Shown: positions 8,081 to 16,551 of the stretch, one piece after another
Numbering within the stretch: position 1 is the stretch's first letter
How the letters are laid out: every line of letters begins with the position of its first letter
Source: Pyxidicoccus caerfyrddinensis
GTDB lineage: Bacteria > Myxococcota > Myxococcia > Myxococcales > Myxococcaceae
DNA: 64,000 nucleotides
Reading direction: 5' to 3'
NCBI RefSeq assembly: GCF_010894405.1
Contig: NZ_JAAIYA010000006.1
Span: 496,001-560,000 of the forward strand
The notes under the pieces: generated by a model
The model's input: the letters and a program-made list of their open reading frames with translations, nothing else
Database searches by the model: none
Told to the model about the DNA's origin: nothing
Program-made: the position numbers and the translations under genes

Positions 8081-10174
8081 ATGGCATGCAAGCACTGCGC
8101 GGTGGCTCATCCGGCTGGGACTCGCTGCCCGGCCGAGCAGGCTGCCTCCACCACGTCCGCGGAAGTGTCGCTGGAAGGGCAGCGGCACGGGCCGCTCGTC
8201 CTGAAGCGCCGGCTGGGCGCGGGGGCCCTGGGCACGGTGTACCTCGCCGAGCACCTTCCCTCCGCGCACCGCTTCGCCGTGAAGGTGCTGCACCCGCACC
8301 TGGCCGCGCGGCCCGCCATGCGCACCCGCTTCTACACGGAGGCCCGCGCCCTGCGCGAGCTGACGCACCGCCATGTGGCCCGCGTGCTCGACGCGCGCCC
8401 CGGCCCCGGCGGCCTGCCGTGCCTGCTCATGGAGTACGCGAATGGCGAGCCCTTCTCGCGTCTGCCCATGCCGCTGGCGCCGGTGGAGGCCGTGGAGTTG
8501 CTCGCCCAGGCGCTGGAGGGCGTGGAGGCCGCGCACGCGCGTGGGCTCGTGCACTGTGATTTGTCCGCCGACAACCTCGTGCTCACCCGCGACAAGCGCG
8601 GCGAGCGGCAGGTGAAGGTGCTCGACTTCGGCGCCAGCGCCGTCCTCAGCGCCAGCCTCTCCAGGGAGGAGCGCGCGTGCGGCATGGTGGTGGGCTCGCC
8701 CGCGTTCATCGCGCCCGAGCAGTGGTCCGGCGAGGCCGTGGACGGCCGCGCGGACCTGTACGCGCTGGGCGTGGTGGGCTACCTGCTCGTCACCGGGCGC
8801 CTGCCCTTCGGCTTCGGCCGCGTGGGCGAGCTGACCCCGCCGCAGCCGCACCTGCTCAACCCCGGCGTGCCGACCGCGCTGTCCGCCGTGCTGCTGCGCG
8901 CCCTGGCCCAGCGCCCCGACGAGCGCTTCCCGGATGCCCGCGCCTTCCGCGAGGCGCTCGCGAGCTGCCTGACGTCCGCGGCCGAGCCGCGCTCTCCGTT
9001 CGCCGACGAGGAGGAGCCGCTCGCCGACATCGAGGTCGTGGTGGACGAATTGGTGGAGGGCCCGCCCGCCGTCGTGTCCGCGCCATTCCCCGACACGGGC
9101 GTGCCGTGGGACATCCTCCCGCATCCCATTCCCCTGCTGTCCTCCATGGCGGCCCCGGGAATGAATGCCAGCATCTCCATCTTCGGGCAGCCGATTCCCG
9201 CGGACGGGGCCACGCCGCTGCACCTCGCGCTGCGCGAGGCCGCGCATGGCGCCGCGCGGGTGCTGGAGGTCTCCGCACCGTGTGTCCCCGCGCCCGCCGG
9301 GCTGCGCGTGCGCGTGGGGCTGGATGCCGCGTCGGGGCTGGTCTCCGTGGACGCCGGTGACGTGACGACGGACGGCTTCTTCGCCGCGTCGCTGGGGACG
9401 CTGCCGCCGCTCGCCGCGCGGGTGCCGGTGGAGCTGAGCTTCGCCGGGCGCACGGTGGTGTGCGAGTGCGACGTCGTCCGTCACGTCACCCAGGATGAGG
9501 CCCGCGTCTGGAACGTCGCCGCCGGCATCTTCGTGCAGTACGCCGAGCCCGGTGAGCCGCTGCTCCAGTTGCTGGCACAGGCGCTCGCGAGCGGGCAGCG
9601 GCCCGCCCCGCTCCGTCCGGACGCGGAGCTTGCCCGCCTGCTTTCGCGCGCCGCGGGCGTGGCGAAGGACCCGTACGCCCTGCTGGGCGCGCCGCCGAAC
9701 GCGGACTTCGACGAGGTGCGCCGCCGCGCCAGCGCCGCGCTGCGCCGCCTGGACGGCTTCCGCCAGCGCAAGCTGCCCGTGGAGCAGCGCCGCGCGCTGG
9801 AGTCCCTGCGCCAGCGCGTGGAGGCCGCCCGCCGCACCCTGGGCGAGCCGCTGAACCGCGCGGGCTTCGACGCCGTCCGGCGTAACCTCGCCGGGCTCGC
9901 GCGCTGCGTCGACGCGGGCCTCACGGACGAGGCCGTCGAGCCGCTGCGCCGCGCCTGGCTGGCCGCCCGTCCCGACGCTGAGGCCCGCGCCCGCACCCTC
10001 TTCACCCAGGGCCACGCGATGGAGGCCCAGCGGGCCCTGCGCGCCGCGCTCTCGCGCTACTCCCAGGCGCTCGCCCTGGACCCGCTCAACGTCTCCTGGC
10101 TGCGCCACGTCCAGGAGCTGCGGCGCGGTGTGGCCCCGGCGACTCTGTCCCTGTCCTCCGGGGCTCCTGCCTGA
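8081..10174 (+). CDS. Ser/Thr protein kinase with PilZ-like, J-like and TPR regions
   Basis: 697 residues. Residues 3-15 hold a CxxC...C knuckle (CKHCAVAHPAGTRC). The kinase domain runs from about 40 to 300: glycine loop LGAGALGTVYLAE, FAVKVL lysine near 66, catalytic loop HCDLSADNLVL near 157 (Arg of HRD replaced by Cys, Asp and Asn kept), DFG near 181 and SPAFIAPEQ. About 407-488 resembles a PilZ fold as used in Myxococcus proteins (DVTTDGFF), but I see no RxxxR c-di-GMP motif. About 527-600 resembles a J-type helical domain (KDPYALLGAPPNADFDEVRRRAS) without HPD. The end (633-690) is TPR-like. There is no transmembrane segment, so it is cytosolic. ATG 8081 follows GAGGTG at 8069-8074. Its substrate is unknown. 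Confidence 0.82.
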   Translation: MACKHCAVAHPAGTRCPAEQAASTTSAEVSLEGQRHGPLVLKRRLGAGALGTVYLAEHLPSAHRFAVKVLHPHLAARPAMRTRFYTEARALRELTHRHVARVLDARPGPGGLPCLLMEYANGEPFSRLPMPLAPVEAVELLAQALEGVEAAHARGLVHCDLSADNLVLTRDKRGERQVKVLDFGASAVLSASLSREERACGMVVGSPAFIAPEQWSGEAVDGRADLYALGVVGYLLVTGRLPFGFGRVGELTPPQPHLLNPGVPTALSAVLLRALAQRPDERFPDARAFREALASCLTSAAEPRSPFADEEEPLADIEVVVDELVEGPPAVVSAPFPDTGVPWDILPHPIPLLSSMAAPGMNASISIFGQPIPADGATPLHLALREAAHGAARVLEVSAPCVPAPAGLRVRVGLDAASGLVSVDAGDVTTDGFFAASLGTLPPLAARVPVELSFAGRTVVCECDVVRHVTQDEARVWNVAAGIFVQYAEPGEPLLQLLAQALASGQRPAPLRPDAELARLLSRAAGVAKDPYALLGAPPNADFDEVRRRASAALRRLDGFRQRKLPVEQRRALESLRQRVEAARRTLGEPLNRAGFDAVRRNLAGLARCVDAGLTDEAVEPLRRAWLAARPDAEARARTLFTQGHAMEAQRALRAALSRYSQALALDPLNVSWLRHVQELRRGVAPATLSLSSGAPA

Positions 10175-10260
10175 GCGGGCCACCGCCCGTGTCGGGGCAA
10201 AGCCTTTCCCTCTGTAGCCCCCCGCGCTTCGCCTTCGCTGGCAAGACGCGGGCCAATCGC

Positions 10261-10290
10261 CCTGGCGTGCGAATTGCTCTCGCACCCAGG
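10261..10290 (+). promoter_or_regulatory. Hairpin just upstream of the CotH lipoprotein start
   Basis: CCTGG-c-GTGCGA (10261-10272) pairs with TCGCAC-CCAGG (10280-10290) around a 7-base loop, an 11-bp stem with one bulged base. It ends 4 bases before the ATG at 10295 and contains the only Shine-Dalgarno-like bases (CCAGG). If transcribed it could mask the ribosome site; as DNA it could be an operator. Its function is inferred. Confidence 0.4.
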
Positions 10291-10294
10291 CGAC

Positions 10295-12106
10295 ATGAAA
10301 CGTTTTGCCCTCCTCACTGGAATGCTGTTGCTGCTGGGCGCGTGTGGAAGCGCGTCCTCGAATCCTCCAACGCCAGACACTCCGCTGGACGACGCGGGCC
10401 AGGACGAGCGGCCCTCGGCTGATGCGGGTCCTCCCGATGCGGGGGCTCCGGATTCCGGCACCTCCGGTGAGGAGGACGCGGGGATGGTCGACTCGGGCAC
10501 GCCGGATTCAGGCGCGCCGGACTCGGGCACGCCGGACGCGGGCCCCACGAAGCCGCCGCCGCCCGACTGGCCCGCGCTCCAGACGTCCATCCCCGAGTAC
10601 CGGCTCACGGTGTCGCCCGAGCACCTGCAGGCGCTGAACGACAACATCGAAAACCGGGACTACGAGGTGCCGGCCTCCTTCGCAGCGGACGGGCGCACGT
10701 ACGCGGTGGACCTGAGCTACCGCGGCCGCTCCACCCGCTACGAGGTGAAGAAGCCCTGGCAGGTGCACTTCGACAAGGAGGACCGCTTCCAGGGCGTGAA
10801 GCGCATCGAATTGCTCGCCGCGTACAAGGACGGCGGCTACCTCACGGAGAAGCTCTGGTACGACACCGCGGCCAGCCTGGGCCTGGAGGTGCCTCGCGTC
10901 CGGTACGTCCACCTGTATCTCAATGGCGGGTACGAGGGCGTCTACGTGGAGGTGGAGTCCATCACCAAGGACTTCCTCGCGGCGCACGGCCTGGACGACG
11001 ACGGCGACATCTACCGCTGCGGCATGCACGACTGTGAATTGAGGCCGCCGCCGAAGCAGCCGTACATGGAGGACTGGGAGAAGAAGACGAACGAGAAGGA
11101 GCCCTGGGACAGGCTGTGGACCTTCCTGGACGGGCTCAACCGCACGCCGCCGGACCGCTTCGAGGCCTTCGCGCGAAAGAATGTCGAGCTGGACGACTAC
11201 ATCACCTGGATGGTGCTGGACTCGTTCATCGTCAATCACACACACCAGGACGCGCGCAGCTACCTCGTCTACAGCCGCGAGACGGGCAAGTGGACGTTCG
11301 TCCCGTGGGACTTGAACAACGCGCTCAGCCTCTACAACCGCAAGACGCCGCACATCCAACAGGGCGTGAAGGAGGACTACCCGCACCCGGGCTTCAGCGG
11401 GTACGACCCCAAGGTCTACGAGCTCTACGTCCACCGCCGGGATGACCTGGGCTACACGGACATGCGGCCCACGTGGAGCACGCTGACCACGCGCATCCTC
11501 GACGACCCGAAGCTGCGCGCGCAGTACCTCCACCGCATGCGCGAGCTGCTCGACACGCGCCTCACCGAGGAGAAGCTGGGCGCCCGCATCGACAAGATGC
11601 ACGCCTTGCTGGCCCCCTTCATCCTCCCGGACAAGGACGGCCACGTCGCGGACAAGTACGTCAGCCCCGCGCACGCCGCGGAGAGCGCGAACTACCTGCG
11701 CCGCTTCGTGCGCGAGCGCCGCGCCTGGCTGCTCGCCCACCTGGACGCGCTGGAGAAGCATGGGCAGGGCCCCCTGGTCATCGACCGGGTGGGGCGCAGG
11801 GCCTCCGGCGCCTGGTGGGTGCAGCTCTACAACCGGGGCAGCGAGCCCGCGAAGCTGGACGGCCTGCGCCTCTCGGCGGACACCCGGGTGCCCTTTGCCC
11901 CCCAACTGTCCCCGTGCACGCTGGCGCCGGGGGAGCACATGACCTTCGACCTCGCGGTGGACCCCCTCCGGACGGAGGTGGGCCTGTTCGACGCGGCGGG
12001 GATGAGGGCCCTGGACCTCTGGTGGTTCGCCCCGCTGGCCCCCGGGGAGGCGTACGGCCGGGAGCCCCGGGGGGCCGAGTCGTTCAGGAGTCAGCCCGGG
12101 CCTTGA
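10295..12106 (+). CDS. CotH-family kinase-like lipoprotein
   Basis: 603 residues. Signal peptide with lipobox LLLGAC (Cys near 17), followed by a low-complexity linker rich in PDAG/PDSG repeats (about 30-90), a common surface-display linker in myxobacteria. The CotH region follows: SYRGRSTRYEVKKPWQVHF, IELLAAYKDGGYLTEKLWYD, VHLYLNGGYEGVYVEVE and FVPWDLNNAL with the Asp/Asn pair expected of CotH atypical kinases. Bacillus CotH phosphorylates spore coat proteins. Here the protein would be at the cell surface, and spore or matrix targets are only a guess. The last 100 residues resemble a lamin-tail-like beta domain (WWVQLYNRGSEPAKLDGLRL). ATG 10295 is chosen because it begins the signal peptide. 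Confidence 0.82.
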   Translation: MKRFALLTGMLLLLGACGSASSNPPTPDTPLDDAGQDERPSADAGPPDAGAPDSGTSGEEDAGMVDSGTPDSGAPDSGTPDAGPTKPPPPDWPALQTSIPEYRLTVSPEHLQALNDNIENRDYEVPASFAADGRTYAVDLSYRGRSTRYEVKKPWQVHFDKEDRFQGVKRIELLAAYKDGGYLTEKLWYDTAASLGLEVPRVRYVHLYLNGGYEGVYVEVESITKDFLAAHGLDDDGDIYRCGMHDCELRPPPKQPYMEDWEKKTNEKEPWDRLWTFLDGLNRTPPDRFEAFARKNVELDDYITWMVLDSFIVNHTHQDARSYLVYSRETGKWTFVPWDLNNALSLYNRKTPHIQQGVKEDYPHPGFSGYDPKVYELYVHRRDDLGYTDMRPTWSTLTTRILDDPKLRAQYLHRMRELLDTRLTEEKLGARIDKMHALLAPFILPDKDGHVADKYVSPAHAAESANYLRRFVRERRAWLLAHLDALEKHGQGPLVIDRVGRRASGAWWVQLYNRGSEPAKLDGLRLSADTRVPFAPQLSPCTLAPGEHMTFDLAVDPLRTEVGLFDAAGMRALDLWWFAPLAPGEAYGREPRGAESFRSQPGP

Positions 12107-12191
12107 GGCTTGTGCCGCCCGGCCCCGTGCTCGTGTAGAGTCCGCCGCCCTCTGCCATGCCCTCTGGCATCCCGGGGGCGGGGACACCTTC

Positions 12192-13562
12192 ATGAACACG
12201 CATATCTTTCGCGAGTACGACATCCGGGGTCTGGTCGACAAGGACCTCACCGCCGAAGTGGTGGAGCTGCTGGGCAAGGGCCTGGGCACCATCATCCGGC
12301 GCCAGGGCGGACGCTCGATTGTCGTGGGCCGGGACTGCCGCGAGTCGTCCACGCGCTTCCGCGACTCCCTCTGCGCCGGTCTCACCTCCACCGGCCTCAA
12401 CGTGCTCGACGTGGGCGTGGTGCCCACGCCGCTGACCTACTTCGCCGCCAACACGCTGCCGGTGGACGGGCTCGCCATGATTACCGGCAGCCACAACCCG
12501 CCCGAGTACAACGGCTTCAAGATTGGCGCGGGGAAGACCACCTTCCACAGCCACGAAATCCAGGCCCTCCGCAAGCTCATCGAGGCGAAGGACTTCGAGG
12601 TGGGCTCGAAGAAGGGCCGCGTGGAGCCCTACGACATCATCACCTCGTACAACCACTTCATCCACCAGACGGTGAAGATGGGCCGCAAGGGGATGCGCAT
12701 CGTCATCGACGCCGGCAACGGCACCGGCGGCGCGGTGGCGGTGCCCCTGTTCGAGGCCATGGGCTTCGACGTGGTGCCCCTGTTCTGTGAGATGGACGCC
12801 ACGTTCCCCAACCACCACCCGGACCCGACGGTGGTGGAGAACCTCGAGGACCTCATCGAGGCGGTGAAGCGCGAGAAGGCCGAGGTGGGCATCGCCTATG
12901 ACGGCGACACCGACCGCATCGGCGTCATCGACGACAAGGGCAACATCCTCTGGGGCGACCAGATCATGGTGCTCTTCAGCCGCTACGTGCTGAAGGAGAG
13001 CCCGGGCGCGGCCATCGTCGGCGAGGTGAAGTGCAGCTACACGCTGTACGACGACATCGCGAAGCGCGGCGGCAGGCCCATCATGTGGAAGGCGGGCCAC
13101 TCGCTCATCAAGTCGAAGATGAAGGAGGAGCACGCGGAGCTGGCCGGGGAGATGAGCGGCCACATCTTCTTCAAGAACCGCTACTTCGGCTTCGACGACG
13201 CCATCTACTCCACGGCGCGCCTGCTCGAAATCCTCACCAACGAGAAGCAGCCGCTGTCCGAGCTCCTCTCGGACGTGCCGAAGACGTACGCCAGCCCGGA
13301 GCTGCGCTTCGACACGAAGGAGGAGAAGAAGTTCGAGATGGTCAAGCGCGCCACGGAGACGCTGCGCGCGGCGGGGCACGACATCATCGACGTGGACGGC
13401 GTGCGCGTGACGTTCCCCGACGGCTGGGGACTCATCCGCGCCTCCAACACGCAGCCCATCCTGGTGCTGCGCTTCGAGGCCAACACGCCGGAGCGCCTGA
13501 AGGAAATCCAGGCGCTCATCGAGGGCACGGTGGCCAAGGTGCAGAAGGAAGTGGGGGGCTGA
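12192..13562 (+). CDS. Phosphomannomutase/phosphoglucomutase
   Basis: 456 residues, the usual length for AlgC/ManB-type alpha-D-phosphohexomutases. FREYDIRG opens domain 1. The phosphoserine loop is TGSHNPPEYNGFK, the metal loop YDGDTDRIGVID, the sugar-binding loop GEMSGHIFF, and the phosphate-binding loop RASNTQP near the C-terminus. It interconverts mannose-6-phosphate/mannose-1-phosphate and probably the glucose pair. Mannose-1-phosphate is the substrate of the manC product at 5.1 kb. A G-rich stretch (GGGGGCGGGG) precedes ATG 12192. It is followed after one base by the FMN reductase gene, so the two are translationally coupled. Confidence 0.93.
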   Translation: MNTHIFREYDIRGLVDKDLTAEVVELLGKGLGTIIRRQGGRSIVVGRDCRESSTRFRDSLCAGLTSTGLNVLDVGVVPTPLTYFAANTLPVDGLAMITGSHNPPEYNGFKIGAGKTTFHSHEIQALRKLIEAKDFEVGSKKGRVEPYDIITSYNHFIHQTVKMGRKGMRIVIDAGNGTGGAVAVPLFEAMGFDVVPLFCEMDATFPNHHPDPTVVENLEDLIEAVKREKAEVGIAYDGDTDRIGVIDDKGNILWGDQIMVLFSRYVLKESPGAAIVGEVKCSYTLYDDIAKRGGRPIMWKAGHSLIKSKMKEEHAELAGEMSGHIFFKNRYFGFDDAIYSTARLLEILTNEKQPLSELLSDVPKTYASPELRFDTKEEKKFEMVKRATETLRAAGHDIIDVDGVRVTFPDGWGLIRASNTQPILVLRFEANTPERLKEIQALIEGTVAKVQKEVGG

Positions 13563-13563
13563 G

Positions 13564-14115
13564 ATGGCCGGCCCGCACATCCTCGCCGTGAGCGGAAGCC
13601 TCCGGACCGGAGCCTTCAACCGCAAGCTCCTGGAGGTCGCCGTCCAGCACGCCCGCTCGCTCGGGGCGGAGGTGGACGTGGTGGACCTGAAGGCGCTGAA
13701 CCTGCCCTTCTACGACGGCGACGTGGAGGCGGCGGGCCTGCCGGCTCCCGTCACCGAGCTGCGCGAGCGGCTGGGGAAGGCGCAGGGGCTCATCATCTCC
13801 AGCCCGGAGTACAACTCGTCCATTCCGGGCGGGCTGAAGAACGCCATCGACTGGGTGTCCCGTCCGCCGGGGCGGCTGTTCCAGGAGAAGTGGGTGGCGA
13901 TGATGGGGGCCACGCCGGGCGTCTTCGGCACCTCGCGCATGCAGCCGCACCTGCGGCAGGTCCTGTCCTCCACGGGGGCGCACGTGCTCCCCGCCCAGGT
14001 GCACCTGCCGAAGGCGATGGAGGCCTTCACGCCGGAAGGGAAGCTGAAGGACGACGCGCGCCAGAAGGAAGTGGAGACGCTGGTCGCGGCGTTGGTGTCC
14101 AGGCTGAAGGGCTGA
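13564..14115 (+). CDS. NADPH-dependent FMN reductase-like flavoprotein
   Basis: 183 residues with the flavodoxin-like fold of the FMN_red family. SGSLRTGAFNRKLL is the phosphate-binding loop, SPEYNSSIPGGLKNAIDW the signature isoalloxazine-contacting segment, and MMGATPGVFGT follows. Such enzymes reduce FMN, quinones, azo dyes or chromate with NAD(P)H in the cytoplasm. Its ATG lies one base after the phosphomannomutase stop, and the glucokinase gene starts 7 bases after its own stop, so the three genes form a probable operon. A biochemical link to sugar phosphate metabolism is not obvious. Confidence 0.88.
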   Translation: MAGPHILAVSGSLRTGAFNRKLLEVAVQHARSLGAEVDVVDLKALNLPFYDGDVEAAGLPAPVTELRERLGKAQGLIISSPEYNSSIPGGLKNAIDWVSRPPGRLFQEKWVAMMGATPGVFGTSRMQPHLRQVLSSTGAHVLPAQVHLPKAMEAFTPEGKLKDDARQKEVETLVAALVSRLKG

Positions 14116-14122
14116 GAAAGGA

Positions 14123-15064
14123 ATGTCGCCGATGCCGACGCTGGGAATCGACCTGGGAGGGACGTTTGCCCGTGCCGCCGTGGTGGATGGCGGCGGGAAG
14201 ATGCTGGCTTCCGCGAAGGTGGCCCTGGCCGAGCGCAGTCCCGCCGGGGTGGTGGAGACCATCGCCCATGCCGCGGCCGCGGCGGTCAAGGGCGCGGGCG
14301 TCCCGGTGAGCGCGTGCGGGGTGGGCGCCGCCGCCCAGATTCACAAGGACTCGGGCGTGCTGTCGGTCGCTCCCAACCTGGGCTGGCGCAACGTGCCCCT
14401 GGGGCAGATGCTCACCGCGCGGCTGGGCCAGCCGGTGCGTGTGGTGAACGACCTGGCCGCCGCGGCCTGGGGCGAGCTGCAGGCCGGCGCGGGGCGCGGG
14501 GCGAGTGACTTGCTGGTGGTGTTCGTGGGCTCGGGCGTGGGCAGCGCCATCATCGCCAACGCGAAGCTGCTGGACGGCGCGGGCGGGGTGGCGGGCGAGC
14601 TGGGCCACATCAAGGTGGTGCCCGGCGGGCGGCGCTGCGGCTGCGGTGAGCTGGGCTGCCTGGAGGCGTACGCGGGGGGCCACAACCTCATCGCGCAGAC
14701 GCGCGAGCTGCTCGCGGCCGGGCGCTCTCCGAAGCTGGTGGAGTTGTCGGGCGGCGACCCGGCGCGGGTGACGCCGGTGACGCTGGAGCAGGCGGCGGAG
14801 GCCGGCGAAGACGCGTCGCGCGAGGTGTACGAGCGGGCCGCGCAGTTCCTCGCCCTGGCGGTGGCCAACCAGGTGACGGTGCTCAACCCGGCGCGGCTCA
14901 TCCTGGGTGGCGGCGTGCTGACCCACTGCGTGGGCCTGCGGCGCCGCGTGGTGGAGGGCGTGCAGAGCTGGTCGTCCCAGGTGTCGCGCGAGGGCCTGCT
15001 CATCACCGAGTCCGAGCTGGGCGACGACAGCGGCATCATCGGCGCGGCGCTGCTGGCCGGGTAG
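14123..15064 (+). CDS. ROK-family glucokinase
   Basis: 313 residues. It opens with the ATP phosphate motif LGIDLGGTFARAAVVD. The catalytic Asp is in VVNDLAAAAWGE. GELGHIKVVPGG is followed by the ROK zinc motif CGCGELGCLE. These are characteristic of ROK sugar kinases, most likely glucokinase making glucose-6-phosphate. No N-terminal DNA-binding domain is present, so it is a kinase rather than a ROK repressor. GAGAAAGG precedes ATG 14123. As the last gene of the phosphohexomutase operon it could feed glucose-6-phosphate to the mutase. Exact sugar specificity is not visible. Confidence 0.88.
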   Translation: MSPMPTLGIDLGGTFARAAVVDGGGKMLASAKVALAERSPAGVVETIAHAAAAAVKGAGVPVSACGVGAAAQIHKDSGVLSVAPNLGWRNVPLGQMLTARLGQPVRVVNDLAAAAWGELQAGAGRGASDLLVVFVGSGVGSAIIANAKLLDGAGGVAGELGHIKVVPGGRRCGCGELGCLEAYAGGHNLIAQTRELLAAGRSPKLVELSGGDPARVTPVTLEQAAEAGEDASREVYERAAQFLALAVANQVTVLNPARLILGGGVLTHCVGLRRRVVEGVQSWSSQVSREGLLITESELGDDSGIIGAALLAG

Positions 15065-15091
15065 TCCGCCAGGGCATCCGTCGACTCACGA

Positions 15092-15126
15092 GGCGGCGCT
15101 TTCCCTCACGGGGGCGCCGCCTTCTT
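15092..15126. terminator. Terminator hairpin after the glucokinase gene
   Basis: GGCGGCGC (15092-15099) and GCGCCGCC (15114-15121) form a perfect 8-bp stem with a 14-base loop, followed by TTCTT. It lies between the convergent glucokinase and 4-TM protein genes and probably serves both. Confidence 0.65.
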
Positions 15127-15143
15127 CCTGGGCCCACGTCATC

Positions 15144-15551
15144 TCAGGCGTGCACCACCGTGCTCGCGCCGCGCAGGCCGAAGTACTGGAGCCCGGCGAA
15201 GCCCGCGACGGCCACGGCCTGGAACACGGTAAAGGCGTAGCCCAGCGTGGTGGGTGCCACCCAATCCGTCGTGAGCAGCAGCAAGCTGTCCACGGCCCAC
15301 AGCACGTTGACCACGAGGATGCCCCAGACGAGCGGCTTGGACACCGTGGGCCGCACCGCGAGGAACACCAGCAGCGCGGCGAAGGGCAGCAGGCTGAAGC
15401 CGGCCACGCGCAAGAGGCGCTCGTGCAGGCCCAGCAGGGACGCCAGCGGTGAGGCCGCCAGGAACATCAGTGCGCCGGTGGCACCGCTGACGACACCATC
15501 CAGGAGCAGGGTGCGGCCGAGCAGGGACTTGGAAGAAGAGAGAGCAGTCAT
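15144..15551 (-). CDS. Small four-helix membrane protein of unknown function
   Basis: 135 residues with four predicted membrane helices (about 12-35, 45-65, 72-93 and 100-122) and short loops, ending in a polar GLRGASTVVHA. No catalytic motif is visible, and I do not recognise the family beyond generic integral membrane protein. It is divergent from an MmyB-type XRE regulator. The 21-bp palindrome at 15646-15666 lies in the shared promoter region, so it is probably the regulated target of that regulator. Confidence 0.72.
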   Translation of the reverse strand: MTALSSSKSLLGRTLLLDGVVSGATGALMFLAASPLASLLGLHERLLRVAGFSLLPFAALLVFLAVRPTVSKPLVWGILVVNVLWAVDSLLLLTTDWVAPTTLGYAFTVFQAVAVAGFAGLQYFGLRGASTVVHA

Positions 15552-15645
15552 GTGCGGGTCCTCGCAATGCGGGTAGGCACGAGCGGCGGCGATTCGTGTT
15601 CCGCCGTCGTGATGAACCCAAATTGCGCTTCCCGCTGTCCGGTCT

Positions 15646-15666
15646 CAATTACGTCCGAGGTAATTG
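15646..15666. promoter_or_regulatory. Perfect palindromic operator between the 4-TM gene and the XRE regulator
   Basis: CAATTAC (15646-15652), a 7-base spacer and GTAATTG (15660-15666) form a perfect 7-7-7 inverted repeat. It is AT-rich in a GC-rich context and lies in the 136-bp divergent intergenic region, 22 bases before the proposed regulator start. The position and symmetry suit the binding site of the adjacent helix-turn-helix regulator, controlling both genes. Confidence 0.7.
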
Positions 15667-15687
15667 GAGGCCCTACCCCGCGCTTCT

Positions 15688-16521
15688 ATGTTTCCGGACA
15701 TGATGACCCAGAGCCGTCCTGTCGGAGAGCTGCTGCGCACCTGGCGCCAGCGCCGGAGCCTCAGCCAGCTCGACCTGGCGCTGCGCGCGGAGGTGTCCGC
15801 CCGCCACGTCAGCTTCATGGAGACCGGCCGGAGCAAGCCGAGCCGGGAGATGCTGCTGCACCTCGCGGAGGAGCTCGACATCCCCCTGCGCGAGCGCAAC
15901 GCGCTGCTCGTCGCCGGAGGCTTCGCCCCCGTCTATTCGGAGACCGGCCTGGACCAGCCCGAGCTCGACGCCGCGCGCGAAGCGGTGGACCTGGTGCTCA
16001 CCGGCCACGAGCCGTATCCCGCCCTGGCCGTGGACCGATACTGGACGCTGGTGGCCGCCAACAGCGCGGTGGGGCTCCTCCTGGAGGGCGTCTCACCCGA
16101 GCTGCTCCAGCCTCCCGTCAACGTGCTGCGGCTCAGCCTTCACCCGGAAGGCCTGGCGCCGCACATCGCCAACCTCGCGCAGTGGCGCAACCACGTGCTG
16201 GGCCGGCTGCACCGGCAGGTGGACGTCACCGCGGACGAGCGGCTCGCCGCGCTCCATGAGGAATTGCGCGCCATGCCCCCTCCTGGCGGGGGCACCTGGC
16301 CGAAGGGACACGGCGCGCATGAGCCGGTGAGCGTCGTCGTGCCCCTGCGCCTGCACACGCGTTTCGGGCTGCTGTCGCTCTTCAGCACGACGACGGTGTT
16401 CGGCACGCCCGTGGACATCACCCTGTCCGAGCTCGCCATCGAGTCCTTCTTCCCCGCGGACCGGCCCACGGCCGAATTGCTCCGGCGCGTGTCCTCGGAG
16501 GGGAAGCCGGCGGACGCGTGA
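15688..16521 (+). CDS. XRE-family regulator with MmyB-like ligand-binding domain
   Basis: 277 residues from ATG 15688; ATG at 15700 or 15703 is also possible because the GGAGG at 15666-15670 is rather far upstream. The N-terminal helix-turn-helix is GELLRTWRQRRSLSQLDLALRAEVSARHVSFMETGRSKPSR. From about 95 onward the text matches the MmyB-like C-terminal domain (DRYWTLVAANSA, NVLRLSLHPEGLAPHIANLAQWR, VPLRL, LSLFSTTTVFGTPVDITLSELAIESFFP). Such proteins bind small hydrophobic ligands, possibly fatty acids, and usually control a divergent neighbour. Here that neighbour is the four-helix membrane protein. Confidence 0.87.
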   Translation: MFPDMMTQSRPVGELLRTWRQRRSLSQLDLALRAEVSARHVSFMETGRSKPSREMLLHLAEELDIPLRERNALLVAGGFAPVYSETGLDQPELDAAREAVDLVLTGHEPYPALAVDRYWTLVAANSAVGLLLEGVSPELLQPPVNVLRLSLHPEGLAPHIANLAQWRNHVLGRLHRQVDVTADERLAALHEELRAMPPPGGGTWPKGHGAHEPVSVVVPLRLHTRFGLLSLFSTTTVFGTPVDITLSELAIESFFPADRPTAELLRRVSSEGKPADA

Positions 16522-16551
16522 AATGAAGACCCCGCCCCCGCGCGGCCCGGC

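Noticed and set aside
7826..10285. Minus-strand extension of the toxin-like lipoprotein across the kinase gene
   Set aside because: It lacks domain text, and the signal peptide and lipobox mark a clear start at 7825.
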